This document shows, piece by piece, positions 30,746-41,939 of a stretch of 61,956 bases of DNA. The stretch's first letter is position 1, and every line of letters starts with the position of its first letter. The DNA comes from Pseudoalteromonas arctica (lineage in GTDB: Bacteria > Pseudomonadota > Gammaproteobacteria > Enterobacterales > Alteromonadaceae). Location of the stretch: assembly GCF_012927645.1 (NCBI RefSeq), contig NZ_JABBMT010000021.1, positions 1-61,956 of the forward strand, given 5' to 3'. The notes beneath the pieces were generated by a model. It was not told the origin of the DNA, searched no databases, and saw only the letters and a list, made by a program, of their open reading frames with translations. A program made the translations under genes and the position numbers.

Positions 30746-31180
30746 ATGAGCGTCTTACTCATTTACAAAGCCTTGCATGTATTTTTTATGATAGCCTGGT
30801 TTGCTGGTATTTTTTACTTACCTCGGCTTTTTGTCTATCACGCAATGAACGAAGAGAAAGCATGCAGTGCCATGCTTAAAATAATGGAGCGCCGTTTATT
30901 ACTGTTTGTTACTCCCTTTGCCTTATTAACAGCCGTTTTTGGTGTATTGATGATTGTTGAATACGGCCGTGAGTGGTTTAAGCACAGCATGTGGTTACAT
31001 TATAAGTTAGTTTTGGTCATTATTTTGTACCTTTATCATGCATATTGCTTTCAATTATTGGCTGACTTTAAACACGACCGCAATAAGCGCAGTGATCGTT
31101 TTTATCGTATTTTCAATGAACTCCCTGTTTTAGTGCTGCTTACTATCGTATTTTTAGCCATCACTAAACCAAGCTTGTAA
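30746..31180 (+). CDS. hemJ: Protoporphyrinogen oxidase HemJ
   Basis: A 144-aa four-helix membrane protein. LIYKALHVFFMIAWFAGIFY followed by LPRLFVYHAMNE is the HemJ signature; the His in KALHV and those in MWLHYKLVL are the conserved heme/substrate residues. HemJ oxidises protoporphyrinogen IX to protoporphyrin IX in many gram-negatives that lack HemG and HemY. hemL follows two genes downstream, and cyoE is elsewhere in the window. Confidence 0.9.
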   Translation: MSVLLIYKALHVFFMIAWFAGIFYLPRLFVYHAMNEEKACSAMLKIMERRLLLFVTPFALLTAVFGVLMIVEYGREWFKHSMWLHYKLVLVIILYLYHAYCFQLLADFKHDRNKRSDRFYRIFNELPVLVLLTIVFLAITKPSL

Positions 31181-31189
31181 AATTTGCTG

Positions 31190-31245
31190 TATACCCAAAC
31201 CACCTCAAGATGCAGAAACTCGCATCTTGAGGTGGTTTGGGTATA
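31190..31245. repeat. Perfect 24-bp inverted repeat, solo copy of the MITE family
   Basis: TATACCCAAACCACCTC and onward to position 31213 is mirrored exactly at 31222-31245, leaving an 8-nt loop. The same terminal sequence bounds the 265-bp element at 48148-48412, so this is probably a deletion derivative of that element. It lies 72 bp upstream of the pyrB start; its right edge reads GGTATAAT and offers a -10-like hexamer at 31242-31247. It may also act as a terminator-like hairpin after hemJ. Confidence 0.8.
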
Positions 31246-31316
31246 ATATCGCGCGATTGAGTGACCATCATGAAAGGTTGCTCGCGCCTCATTTCAATGT
31301 AATAGGAATAACCCCA

Positions 31317-32333
31317 ATGTTAAGTTTCGAAGGTGAAAATATTCTTTCTGTTAATCAGCTCAATCGAGACTGTATTGAACGTATTTTTACAGTAGCCAAA
31401 AAAATGGAGCCGTATGCTAAAAAACAAAAGCGTACCAATGTGTTAGAAGGCGCAATCTTAGCAAACCTATTCTTTGAACCAAGTACCCGTACCCGCGTAA
31501 GCTTTGGTACAGCCTTTAACTTATTAGGCGGCCTTGTGCGAGAAACCACAGGGATGCAAAGCTCAGCCCTCGCAAAAGGTGAGTCGCTATACGATACCGC
31601 GCGGGTTATTTCAGCCTATGCTGATGCCGTTGCTATGCGCCACCCCGATGCAGGTTCGGTAGCTGAATTTGCGACAGGTTGCTCAGTACCCGTTATTAAT
31701 GGCGGTGATGGCCCAAACGAGCATCCCACTCAAGCACTACTTGATTTATTAACTATAGAACGTGAGCTTAATCGCTTTGGACAAGGTATTGATGGCATGC
31801 ATATCGCCCTTGTTGGTGATTTAAAATACGGCCGTACCGTGCATTCATTATCAAAGTTATTATGTCATTATAAAGATATAAAATTTTCGATGGTGGCACC
31901 TGATGGCTTACAAATGCCTAGCTATATTTTGGATGCTGTTGATAATGCAGGTCATAAAATAGAAATCGTCGATAAAATGGAAGGTAATTTAGCCGCCGAT
32001 ATCGTCTATCAAACTCGCATTCAAGAAGAGCGCTTTCCATCGCAAGAAGAAGCCAATAAATACCGCGGAGGTTTCCGCATTAGTCAGTCAATTTATAACG
32101 CCCACTGTAAACCTAACTCAGTCCTTATGCACCCGTTACCTCGTGATAGTCGCTTAGAAGCGAATGAGCTCGATAACGATTTAAACAGTAATGACAATTT
32201 AGCGATTTTCCGTCAAGTACAAAACGGAGTATTGATCCGCATTGCATTATTTGCATTAACGTTAGATGTTGCTGACAAAGTTGAAAACTATGAAGTTGAA
32301 GTACCATGGTTTAGCCGTAAACGTAACGACTAA
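31317..32333 (+). CDS. pyrB: Aspartate carbamoyltransferase
   Basis: A 338-aa enzyme of pyrimidine synthesis joining carbamoyl phosphate to aspartate. The phosphate loop FFEPSTRTRVSFG, the NGGDGPNEHPTQALLDL segment and HPLPRDSRLEANELD are all present. The start is set at the ATG 31317 (MLSFEGENILSVNQL); a longer frame to 31227 runs through the palindromic repeat and is not family-like. No pyrI regulatory-chain gene follows, since hemL comes next after 44 bp. It is longer than the 311-residue E. coli chain. Confidence 0.93.
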   Translation: MLSFEGENILSVNQLNRDCIERIFTVAKKMEPYAKKQKRTNVLEGAILANLFFEPSTRTRVSFGTAFNLLGGLVRETTGMQSSALAKGESLYDTARVISAYADAVAMRHPDAGSVAEFATGCSVPVINGGDGPNEHPTQALLDLLTIERELNRFGQGIDGMHIALVGDLKYGRTVHSLSKLLCHYKDIKFSMVAPDGLQMPSYILDAVDNAGHKIEIVDKMEGNLAADIVYQTRIQEERFPSQEEANKYRGGFRISQSIYNAHCKPNSVLMHPLPRDSRLEANELDNDLNSNDNLAIFRQVQNGVLIRIALFALTLDVADKVENYEVEVPWFSRKRND

Positions 32334-32377
32334 AGCCCACAATTTCAATGTAACCATGAAACTCAATAGGAATATTC

Positions 32378-33658
32378 ATGACAATTAGCCAAGATTTATT
32401 TGCCCGCGCCCAAGCCTCAATCCCAGGTGGCGTAAATTCACCAGTACGTGCTTTTAATGGCGTTGGCGGCACACCGCTATTTATTACCAAAGCCCAAGGC
32501 CCATTTACATTTGATGCTGATGGCAATCGCTATATCGACTACATTGGTTCATGGGGACCGATGATCATGGGTCACAATCACCCAGCAATTAAACAGGCCG
32601 TACTTGAAGCTGTTGAAAATGGCCTAAGCTATGGTGCGCCTACCGAAACCGAAATTTTCATGGCTGAAAAAGTAAAACAATTAGTGCCTTCAATTGAAAA
32701 GGTGCGTATGGTGAGCTCAGGTACTGAAGCCACCATGAGCGCGATCCGCTTGGCTCGTGGCTTTACTGGCCGTGACAAGATACTTAAATTTGAAGGCTGT
32801 TACCACGGCCACGCCGATTCATTATTAGTTAAAGCCGGCTCTGGCGCATTGACTATGGGCGTACCTAATTCACCTGGCATCCCTGAAGATTTTGCCAAGC
32901 ATACATTAACAGTTTCGTTTAATAACCTTGATGAAGTCAAAGCTATTTTTGCCAAATACGCTGACGAAATAGCCTGTGTTATCGTAGAACCTGTTGCTGG
33001 TAACATGAACTGTATTCCTCCTGTAGCAGGCTTTTTAGAAGGCCTGCGTGCAGTATGTGATGAATATAAATCAGTGCTGATTTTTGATGAAGTAATGACT
33101 GGATTCCGTGTAGCTTTAGGTGGCGCACAAGCTTATTACAACATCACTCCTGATTTAACTTGCTTAGGTAAAGTGATTGGCGGCGGCATGCCAGTAGGTG
33201 CGTTCGGCGGTAAAACTGAGATCATGGATTACATCGCCCCTGTCGGTCCAGTTTATCAAGCAGGCACTTTATCAGGTAACCCAATTGCCATGGCTGCGGG
33301 TCTAAAATCGCTAGAGTTACTGTGCGCTGAAGGACTACATGCTGATCTTGAAGCAAAAAGTAAAGCAATCTGTGAAGGTTTTGAAGCCGCAGCAAAAGCC
33401 GCAGGCATCGCCCTTACAACTAACTATGCCGGTGGTATGTATGGATTCTTCTTTACTGAACAAGAGAAAGTAACCACTTACCAACAAGCAACCCAGTGTG
33501 ATTTAGAGCGCTTTAAAAAGTTCTTCCACTTGATGCTTGAAGAAGGTGTTTATTTAGCGCCATCAGCATTTGAGGCAGGCTTTGTTTGCTCTGAACACTC
33601 AGAGCAAGAAATTGCCGACACCATTGCAGCCGCCGAGCGAGCGTTTGCTAAGTTATAA
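32378..33658 (+). CDS. hemL: Glutamate-1-semialdehyde 2,1-aminomutase
   Basis: A 426-aa PLP enzyme of the C5 heme pathway that converts glutamate-1-semialdehyde to 5-aminolevulinate. It begins [19 protein letters not shown], has the PLP-aspartate segment [20 protein letters not shown] and the Schiff-base lysine in [17 protein letters not shown], and [18 protein letters not shown]. The length is standard. A strong terminator follows 5 bp after the stop. Confidence 0.96.
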   Translation: MTISQDLFARAQASIPGGVNSPVRAFNGVGGTPLFITKAQGPFTFDADGNRYIDYIGSWGPMIMGHNHPAIKQAVLEAVENGLSYGAPTETEIFMAEKVKQLVPSIEKVRMVSSGTEATMSAIRLARGFTGRDKILKFEGCYHGHADSLLVKAGSGALTMGVPNSPGIPEDFAKHTLTVSFNNLDEVKAIFAKYADEIACVIVEPVAGNMNCIPPVAGFLEGLRAVCDEYKSVLIFDEVMTGFRVALGGAQAYYNITPDLTCLGKVIGGGMPVGAFGGKTEIMDYIAPVGPVYQAGTLSGNPIAMAAGLKSLELLCAEGLHADLEAKSKAICEGFEAAAKAAGIALTTNYAGGMYGFFFTEQEKVTTYQQATQCDLERFKKFFHLMLEEGVYLAPSAFEAGFVCSEHSEQEIADTIAAAERAFAKL

Positions 33659-33663
33659 ACCAA

Positions 33664-33693
33664 AAGACCATCATTAAAATAATGATGGTCTTA
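33664..33693 (+). terminator. Terminator after hemL
   Basis: AAGACCATCATTA pairs perfectly with TAATGATGGTCTT over a minimal loop. The T-run is weak, but position and strength make termination likely. Confidence 0.7.
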
Positions 33694-34363
33694 AATTATT
33701 CAGTTAAGTATTTATTTAATCAAAGTCTGTTAAATTAAGGTTTAAAACTTACCTATACTACTTCTGGCTTATTTTATTTAGGAAATAATAAATCACTCAA
33801 CTACTAGATTTAGTATATAAACGCTAATACATAGTTGTACAAAAGGTATCACTCCTTTCCATAATTACAACAACCATAACTTCACTATTCGCCAATCTGC
33901 ACTTTTGTTTTCATTTTAAGAACCGCTTCAAATTACCGCCCACTCTGAGGAACAAGAATCTCACATAAAATTTAAATACTCCGGTATCTTTTGACGTGGT
34001 TTCTTATCACATTGTACTTTACTGAAGCTTCAAGCTTTGAAATCTCTATAACAAGTCCAATTTTTTAAAAAAGGTCACGTCAAATGCATCTTTTAATTTA
34101 CAATTACCCCTCAACTAATCCTTAAACTAACAGCTAATGATATAAATCAAACTCTAAAAGTAAATTGAAAGCAAGCAAATTAACAAAAACCCAAATTAAA
34201 AGTTACAAATAAAAAACAACTTGACACAATTAAATCCACTATGTTAAAAACTTTATGGTTCTTTAGTTGTGTTCACAGTATATTATGAACACAATATAAA
34301 AATCACGAAAGCTACTCTATTAGCAGAAAAAATAACAATTAAATTTATTCAGGGAACAATCAA
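33694..34363. promoter_or_regulatory. Long AT-rich leader of the Oar-like receptor gene
   Basis: About 670 bp with no gene. It precedes an abundant-type outer membrane receptor, so it likely holds its promoter and a long leader. The only structured site I see is the palindrome at 34267-34294. Confidence 0.45.
34267..34294. promoter_or_regulatory. Candidate operator palindrome
   Basis: TTGTGTTCA (34267-34275) and TGAACACAA (34286-34294) are perfect inverted 9-mers with a 10-bp AT-rich spacer, about 70 bp before the receptor start. The spacing of half-site centres (19 bp) suits a dimeric regulator. No T-run follows, which argues against a terminator. Confidence 0.45.
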
Positions 34364-35311
34364 ATGAAAAACAGCTTTTCAAAAACATTTAAGCGTTCAT
34401 TTACAGCAGCTGCTGTTGCAATGACCTTAAGTGCAGCAATGCCAGCTATAGCTGATAATGTTAACGGCGCTATTAAAGGCAACATAACTACTCAATCAGG
34501 TACATCTTTAGCTGGTGCAACAATAACAATAACAGATAAAACTAAAGGCTATGTAAAAATCCTCACTGCTGATACAAATGGTAATTTCAATATTAATCAG
34601 GTTCCAGTTGGGAAATACGACATCGTAGTATCTCAATCAGGTTTTGAACAAGCCCAAATTAATGATGTAATTATCGGTGTAGGCAAAACTGCGTTACTAG
34701 AAATTCCTTTAGTTGAAGGTAATATGGAACGCATTGCTGTAGTTGGTAGCGCAATTAGGGCTGTTGATGTATCAGTGACAGAATCGTCATTAAATATTAG
34801 CTCGGAAGAACTTGATTTATTACCAGTTGCACGCTCTATCACTTCTGTTGCTTTACTTGCTCCAGGTGCAACTGAAGGCGACAGCCGCTTTGGAGATCAA
34901 GCCTCATTTGGTGGCTCTTCCGTTGCCGAGAATGCGTATTATGTAAATGGTTTAAATATGACAAACTTTCGTAATGGTTTAGGTGGGGCAACAATTCCAT
35001 TCTCCGCATACGAAAGCTTTCAAGTAAAAACAGGTGGTTATTCAGCTGAATTCGGTCGAACTACTGGTGGTCTGATTTCATCAGTAACTAAATCTGGTTC
35101 AAATGATTTTCATTTTGGGGTTGAAACGATCTATTCTCCTGACTCTTTGAGAGAGCAAGCACCAAACTCTTTATATTCACAAAATGATCGTTGTGAAGAT
35201 GCTGACGGTCATTGTATTGGTGATTTATATGTAAATAACCAAGATAATTATAATAATTCTTTTGAAACTAACATTTATGCGTCTGGCGCAATAATAGAAG
35301 ATACATTATGA
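34364..35311 (+). pseudogene. Oar-like TonB-dependent receptor, 5' part, interrupted by IS3 element
   Basis: The N-terminal 315 residues of an outer membrane receptor: a signal peptide (FTAAAVAMTLSAAMPAIA), a carboxypeptidase-regulatory-like beta domain (GAIKGNITTQSGTSLAGATI to about residue 125), then the plug domain (AENAYYVNGLNMTNFRN, GGYSAEFGRTTGGLISSVTK). The stop codon TGA at 35309-35311 is formed by the first three bases of the inserted element. The remainder of the gene lies at 36621-38603. As it stands only signal, beta domain and plug would be made. Confidence 0.85.
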
Positions 35312-35358
35312 ATCGCCCCGTGTTTGCCAGAGACTCAATAACTTGAGAAACTGGAACT

Positions 35359-36578
<1,220 letters not shown>

Positions 36579-36620
36579 CTTAAACAAACTGGTCTCCGAT
36601 GAACTCGGGGCGATTCATTA

Positions 36621-38603
36621 TTCTTTTATGGTATTTACACTGCTCGTGATAATGAAAGAGAATACGGTAATGCATCACAAACGGCACTGACAGCTATAAA
36701 AGATGATGACCCATATTACTTAGCAAGAATCGATTGGAATATAAACGAGGATCATCAATTAATGCTATGGGGTTTCAGCGACAAGCGTACATATTCAGAA
36801 AGTACTCTTGAAGATGCGGCGGGCATGGGCAACTACACCGCGGATGGTGGTACCGCATACCATGAGCGTGGTGGCGAAAGCTTTGCACTTCGTTATACAG
36901 GTAACCTAACTGATAACTTAAGTATGTCTGCTATGTACGGTGAAGTTAAGTTTTCAGAAACTGACTATTCAGACTTTGATGATTGCCCTACTGGGCATGA
37001 CGCAGACTTAGGTACTGACACAACATGTTATGTGAACTTCACTGTTGGTGCTAATGAAGATAAACGTGAACAATTGCGTGTAGATCTTGACTGGTACCTT
37101 AACGATCAACACACACTGAAATTCGGCTATGATTCAGAAGTTAACACAGCTAACTCAACGACTATAAACTCAGGCGGCGTATACTACTACTACAAAACAT
37201 TTGATGCAGGTGCGAGACTTCCAAACGGTTATGTTTTACCTGAGCAAATGAAAACTACACGTGTTCGTGATTATAAAAATGGAGGTGAGTTCGAAGTTAA
37301 AAACTGGGCGATCTACATTGAAGATGAGTGGGCAGTCACAGATAATTTAACGCTTAATCTGGGTCTTCGTAATGATAGCTTCACTAACTACAATGCAGAT
37401 GGCGAAGAATTTGTTGCAATCGACAATCAAATAGCCCCAAGATTAGGTGCTTCATGGGATATCAACGGAGATGGTGATAGTAAGCTTTTCTTCACTGCTG
37501 GCCGCTATTATTTACCTGTCGCAGCTAATACAAATATCCGTTTAGCTGGTGCCGAAACATATATCCAAACTTGGTATGAATATGAAGGTTTAAATGCTGA
37601 CGGTACTCCAGCTGGATTAGGTAATCAGTTAGGTGATCCAGCGATTTCTAACGGCGGTGATGGCACTGCAAAGCCTTCAAATACTTTATCGGATAAAAAC
37701 CTAGAGCCAATGTATAATGATGAGTTTATTATTGGTTATCAAGCAGCGATTAATGATGACTGGTCATGGGGCATCAAAGGTACTTATCGTACTTTAGGTA
37801 ACCAAATAGATGATGGTTCATATATCTTTGAAGATGATGAAGGTAATTACCTAGGTGAAAACTGGTTCTTATTCAACCCCGGAAATGGTGCTACTTTTAA
37901 CTTTGACCTTGATGGTGATGGCACTACAGAAGAATATAGCTTCACAGCTGAAGAACTAGGTTATCCAGAAGCTAAGCGCCGTTATGCTGCTGTCGATCTT
38001 ACTATTGAAAAGAATTGGGATCAATTATGGTCTCTAAAAGCACTATACACTTGGTCACATAACTATGGTAATACTGAGGGCTTTGTAAAATCTGATAATG
38101 CTCAAGATGATGCAGGCCTAACTCAAGATTGGGATTACCCTTATTTAATGGATGGTGCTAATGGTAACTTACCAGCTGATCGTCGTCATAATATCAAAGT
38201 ATATGGTGCTTATGCTGTAACTGATAACTTCCTAGTTGGCGCAAATCTAAATATTGCTTCTGGGCGTCCTTGGACTGCCTTAGGTAAGGGTTATACTCCA
38301 GACCCTGATTTGTACCAATATGGTGATACATATTATGTAGGTGATAAGAAGTTCCCTCGTGGCAGCATGGGAACAACTCCCTGGACAGCTCGATTAGATC
38401 TTAACTTTACGTACAACCTTCGCTTTAATGATCAAAAAGTACGCTTCGCTTTGGATATCTTTAATGTATTCGATGCATCTACAGCAACACGTTACAACGA
38501 AATTGCTGAAGCAGCGGCTGGTGATGATAATGCGACATTCGGTTTAGCGCAAGGTTATCAATCTCCTCGTAGAATCCAACTGTCTGCTTCTTACGATTTT
38601 TAA
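36621..38603 (+). pseudogene. Oar-like TonB-dependent receptor, 3' part (beta-barrel)
   Basis: The barrel of the receptor split at 35308. Read directly from 36621 it continues FFYGIYTARDNEREYGNASQ with no start of its own; an ATG at 36762 is internal. It carries many aromatic alternating strands and ends RRIQLSASYDF, with the terminal Phe used by the BAM machinery. With the 5' part the undisrupted protein would be 975 aa. Such receptors import large substrates such as peptides or glycans. Calcium-like Asp-rich loops (DINGDGDSK, FDLDGDGTTEE) are frequent. Confidence 0.85.
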
Positions 38604-38634
38604 GCTTAAACGTTTAATTAAATAAAATAAGCAA

Positions 38635-38671
38635 GACATAAAAAAGCCTCTTTAAGAGGCTTTTTTATGTC
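38635..38671 (+). terminator. Terminator after the Oar-like receptor
   Basis: AAAAAAGCCTCTT pairs with AGAGGCTTTTTT over a 3-nt loop, within a longer inverted repeat (GACATAAA/TTTATGTC). Strong and bidirectional. Confidence 0.85.
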
Positions 38672-38795
38672 TGCTCTCATATCAATGAATGACACAATAT
38701 CCAATCTTCCGCACTCACTTTAAGAATAAATTTTCTGATACTGTTCACCCAAACAATCAATGATGGTTTGATTGATGCTCCCAAATTAGAAATAA

Positions 38796-38984
38796 AGTAA
38801 GTTAATTGCTCAGCGAGTAAAGTCACAATCTATTGCCACCAGCCAAGTTTTAAAGGACTCACAACAGATCAGCGCGTTAGCAGTGAAAACTCAAAAGTCT
38901 GCACATTCAGGCTCTGTAGATACCAGAAAAATCAGCCAGCTGTCTGAGCAACTAAGCAGTGCAATGCAGTTTTTTAAAACCTAA
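38796..38984 (+). pseudogene. Possible C-terminal remnant of a methyl-accepting chemotaxis protein
   Basis: A frame open from 38796 to the TAA at 38982-38984 without a start codon reads AQRVKSQSIATSQVLKDSQQ, then ISALAVKTQKSAHSG and ends KISQLSEQLSSAMQFFKT. The heptad-like pattern and the final segment resemble the end of a chemoreceptor coiled coil (LSEQL then an F near the C-terminus). The central signalling tip is missing. The rest of this 380-bp gap between terminator and mrcB holds nothing else I can identify. Could be chance similarity. Confidence 0.4.
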
Positions 38985-39054
38985 CCAGCTTACCTAATAA
39001 ATGAATACACCAACCTAAGTTGCCGTGTTCGTTTTATAAGCCGTTTCAATACAA

Positions 39055-41406
39055 TTAACGCTGACAACTTGGCCTTGGCTCAAATTCACTGACTCTAAGT
39101 GGCAGTTGAATTACTTTACCGCAACCCGGTGGCGCTTGCTTACCCGTTAATTCATCAATAAAAGCCCAGCGAATTGAAGGCGGACGAGTATCGGCTATTG
39201 CTTCAGGATTGAGCGGCTTAAGATAACGAATATACGTTTCTAATGCACCAACACTGCCCGTTAAGCCTGTACTTTTATTATCATCACGACCAAGCCAAGC
39301 AACGGTAACGGTATTTTGATCAAACCCTGCATACCAACTATCACGTAGATCATTACTGGTGCCCGTTTTACCAGCCAGCTGAATTGATGGAAAATGGGCA
39401 TTTAAACGCTTAGCAGTGCCATCTTTAGTGACTCGTTTCATCGCGTATTTAGTCATATAAACAGCTGCTTTATCAAAACGTGGTTCTGAACTAACTTGAT
39501 GCTGATAAAGCACACGCCCAACGGAATCGGTTAATGCCGAAATAGATGTTAATTGGCGGTACTCGCCATCAGCCGCCAACGTGGTGTAAAGTTGTGCCAC
39601 TTCAAAGCTCGACATTTCAATCGCCCCTAACAGTAATGATGGGTACTGTGAGATTTGCGCTTTAGCGCCGAGTTTATTAAGTGTATTCGCGACTTTATCA
39701 ACCCCGACATCAAGCCCTAAGTTGACCGCCGGAATATTGATACTTTGACTAAACGCTTTGTACAGTGGCAGCATACCGCGATATTGATGATCAAAATTCT
39801 CTGGTTGCCATACTTTGCCTTGTTCATTAGTCACTTGTACTGGCGAGTCATCTAACAAAGTAGCTAAGTTATAGTGCGGTAAACCCAGAGCTGTTAAATA
39901 CACCGCCGGTTTAACTAACGAGCCTATGTTGCGCTTAGTATCAAGTACACGGTTAAAACCTAAAAAGCGCGGATCGCGTCCCGCAACTAAAGCAGATATA
40001 CCGCCTTTCTCTACATTCACTGAGATCATCGCCGCTTCAAGCTGCTCTGTCGTGGCTCGTTTTTCAAGGTAAAGTAGGCTTTTTTCAATTGCCTCTTCCA
40101 TTGCCGCTTGTTTTTGCAGATCAAAATAGGTAAATACCCGTACGCCGGCATCTAGTACTTCTTGGTCCGGTAGTAATTTTTTTAGCTCACGATCCACCAG
40201 CTCTAAATAACCAGGATACGATTTAGGCAAGCTATCTTTCATAGGTGCTATATCAATTGGCCGCTTTAATGCAGCACGGTATTCGCGGGTATCAATTAAT
40301 TTATTATCAACCATCAAACGTAGCACTAAATCACGACGTTCCATAGTGCGTTCAGGATAACGGCGTGGATTATAATATGAAGGGCCTTTTACCATCGCAA
40401 TGAGTAACGCTATTTGATCATACTCAAGCTCATCAACAGGCTTAGAAAAATAAAACTCAGACGCTAAACCCATGCCATGCACACCTTGATTATACGATTG
40501 ACCAAGGTATACTTCGTTTAGATAAGCTTCTAAAATTTGATCTTTTGAATAGCGATAATCTAAAATTAACGCGATCAACGCTTCGTTAAATTTACGGATC
40601 AACGTACGATCACGGGTTAAATAAATATTTTTTGCCAGCTGCTGTGTTAACGTACTACCACCTTGAACTGTACGCCCTGCTTTAATGTTGCTGTATAAAG
40701 CCCGCATAATCGAAAACACGGATACACCGTGGTGCTGGTAAAAATTCTGATCTTCAACAACTAATAATGTATCTGTAAGCATCGGTGGAAATTTACCCAG
40801 CGGTACAAACTCACGATCTTGTTTTGAATCATTACCAATCCGTGCTATTTGCACTGGCTCTAATCGAGCAGTGTTTAAGCGCCGGCCAAACTTATCTTTA
40901 ATACTCGCGAGTTTTTGTCCTGCAAAGCGTAACTCAATCACTTGAGCTTGTTCAAAGCCATCATAAAATTCAAATTCACGACGGAAAATTTTAATACTAT
41001 CACCCGCTATTATATACTGCCCGGTACGACTTAACTGATTGACCGATGAATAGTTTAGCCTATCCAGTTCCCATACCACTTCTTGGCTAGATAAGAATTG
41101 ACCAGGGTAAAAACCCATTGCTCGTGCATAAACTTGTGCTGGTAATTGCCATTTATTGCCTTCAAATTGACGCGTAATTTTGGCATCCAGATAAATTAAA
41201 TATAAGCCCATCGCAACAATGCCAGCTAAGCTTAGCTTCCAAAAAATAGACCAGACTTTGCGACCAATTCCACGTTTTTTTATATTCGTTGCAGACATAT
41301 TTTTAGTCGCAGTTTTTTTCACCGACTTAGACGCTGTACTTGGTGCTTTCTTTGCCGGGCGTTTTGATGGCGTTTTAGTGGAGCGGGAGTCTTTTTTATC
41401 AGCCAT
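39055..41406 (-). CDS. mrcB: Penicillin-binding protein 1B (bifunctional)
   Basis: A 783-aa class A PBP that polymerises and cross-links peptidoglycan. A long Lys/Ser-rich cytoplasmic tail precedes one helix (LSLAGIVAMGLYLIYLDAKI) and a UB2H-type region. The glycosyltransferase domain has VVEDQNFYQHHGVSVFSIMR with its catalytic Glu and GGSTLTQQLAKNIYLTRDRT. The transpeptidase domain has SLVK (nucleophile Ser), SQSIN and KTGTSNDLRDSW. It begins 59 bp from a MITE-derived repeat. Confidence 0.95.
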   Translation of the reverse strand: MADKKDSRSTKTPSKRPAKKAPSTASKSVKKTATKNMSATNIKKRGIGRKVWSIFWKLSLAGIVAMGLYLIYLDAKITRQFEGNKWQLPAQVYARAMGFYPGQFLSSQEVVWELDRLNYSSVNQLSRTGQYIIAGDSIKIFRREFEFYDGFEQAQVIELRFAGQKLASIKDKFGRRLNTARLEPVQIARIGNDSKQDREFVPLGKFPPMLTDTLLVVEDQNFYQHHGVSVFSIMRALYSNIKAGRTVQGGSTLTQQLAKNIYLTRDRTLIRKFNEALIALILDYRYSKDQILEAYLNEVYLGQSYNQGVHGMGLASEFYFSKPVDELEYDQIALLIAMVKGPSYYNPRRYPERTMERRDLVLRLMVDNKLIDTREYRAALKRPIDIAPMKDSLPKSYPGYLELVDRELKKLLPDQEVLDAGVRVFTYFDLQKQAAMEEAIEKSLLYLEKRATTEQLEAAMISVNVEKGGISALVAGRDPRFLGFNRVLDTKRNIGSLVKPAVYLTALGLPHYNLATLLDDSPVQVTNEQGKVWQPENFDHQYRGMLPLYKAFSQSINIPAVNLGLDVGVDKVANTLNKLGAKAQISQYPSLLLGAIEMSSFEVAQLYTTLAADGEYRQLTSISALTDSVGRVLYQHQVSSEPRFDKAAVYMTKYAMKRVTKDGTAKRLNAHFPSIQLAGKTGTSNDLRDSWYAGFDQNTVTVAWLGRDDNKSTGLTGSVGALETYIRYLKPLNPEAIADTRPPSIRWAFIDELTGKQAPPGCGKVIQLPLRVSEFEPRPSCQR

Positions 41407-41464
41407 TGACGTTGCTATTTATTTCCAGAGTTAAATTTACAGGTGCGAGCTTAGCATATAGCTA

Positions 41465-41510
41465 TATACCCAAGCCACTGCATATAGCATCTTGAGGTAG
41501 TTTGGGTATA
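41465..41510. repeat. Shortened MITE-family repeat upstream of mrcB
   Basis: The right half matches the inverted-repeat arm (GCATCTTGAGGTAGTTTGGG then TATA), while the left arm keeps TATACCCAAGCCAC but has lost its inner part. It is a decayed copy of the repeat at 31190-31245 and 48148-48412. On the minus strand its edge gives GGGTATATAG, 59 bp before mrcB. Confidence 0.7.
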
Positions 41511-41598
41511 TTACACCTGCAAAATTAACCTTGACTGAAACTACTTATTCCAAACCTTGAGCAGTAAATCTTTTAATCCGAGTTGCGGTGACTTAATT

Positions 41599-41760
41599 TT
41601 AGCGTGTACACAACCACAATGAGTGGATCATTGCTGGTATAAAGAATATAAAGCACAAGACAATATTAATAATCAAATCTTTACCCACACCCGCTTTCAA
41701 AAATACAGCAACAGGTGGTAAGAATATAGATAAAATAATCAGCAATAGTTTGTTATCCAT
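41599..41760 (-). CDS. Pmp3/YqaE-family small membrane protein (53 aa)
   Basis: A short protein of two helices: NKLLLIILSIFLPPVAVFLK, then AGVGKDLIINIVLCFIFFIP and AMIHSLWL. The FLPPVAVFLK-x-G-x-G-K-D and IP-x-x-IH-x-L pattern is the hallmark of the UPF0057/Pmp3 family, associated in yeast and plants with membrane potential and salt stress. The ATG at 41760 has AAGG at suitable distance. It stands alone between mrcB and amtB. Confidence 0.85.
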   Translation of the reverse strand: MDNKLLLIILSIFLPPVAVFLKAGVGKDLIINIVLCFIFFIPAMIHSLWLCTR

Positions 41761-41870
41761 GCTTAACCTTATTATTTGTAGTTGGACTAGTTTTAAGCAT
41801 AGTTACTTATTGTGATTTTTGCTGTATTAATAAACTTTAATTAAAAAAATTTAGCGTCTGCATAAATACA

Positions 41871-41896
41871 AAAAACCCTAATCGAAATTAGGGTTT
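41871..41896 (-). terminator. Terminator after amtB
   Basis: AAAACCCTAAT and ATTAGGGTTTT form a stem with a 3-4 nt loop; the minus strand then reads TTTTTTG. It closes the glnK-amtB unit. Confidence 0.8.
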
Positions 41897-41939
41897 TGTT
41901 TTGAACACACAATGATTTTAAAACTTTTTCACTTTCTGC

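Noticed and set aside
31227..31316. N-terminal extension of PyrB by 30 residues
   Set aside because: It is translated from the MITE palindrome, is not like the family and has no ribosome-binding site; the ATG at 31317 fits the usual length.
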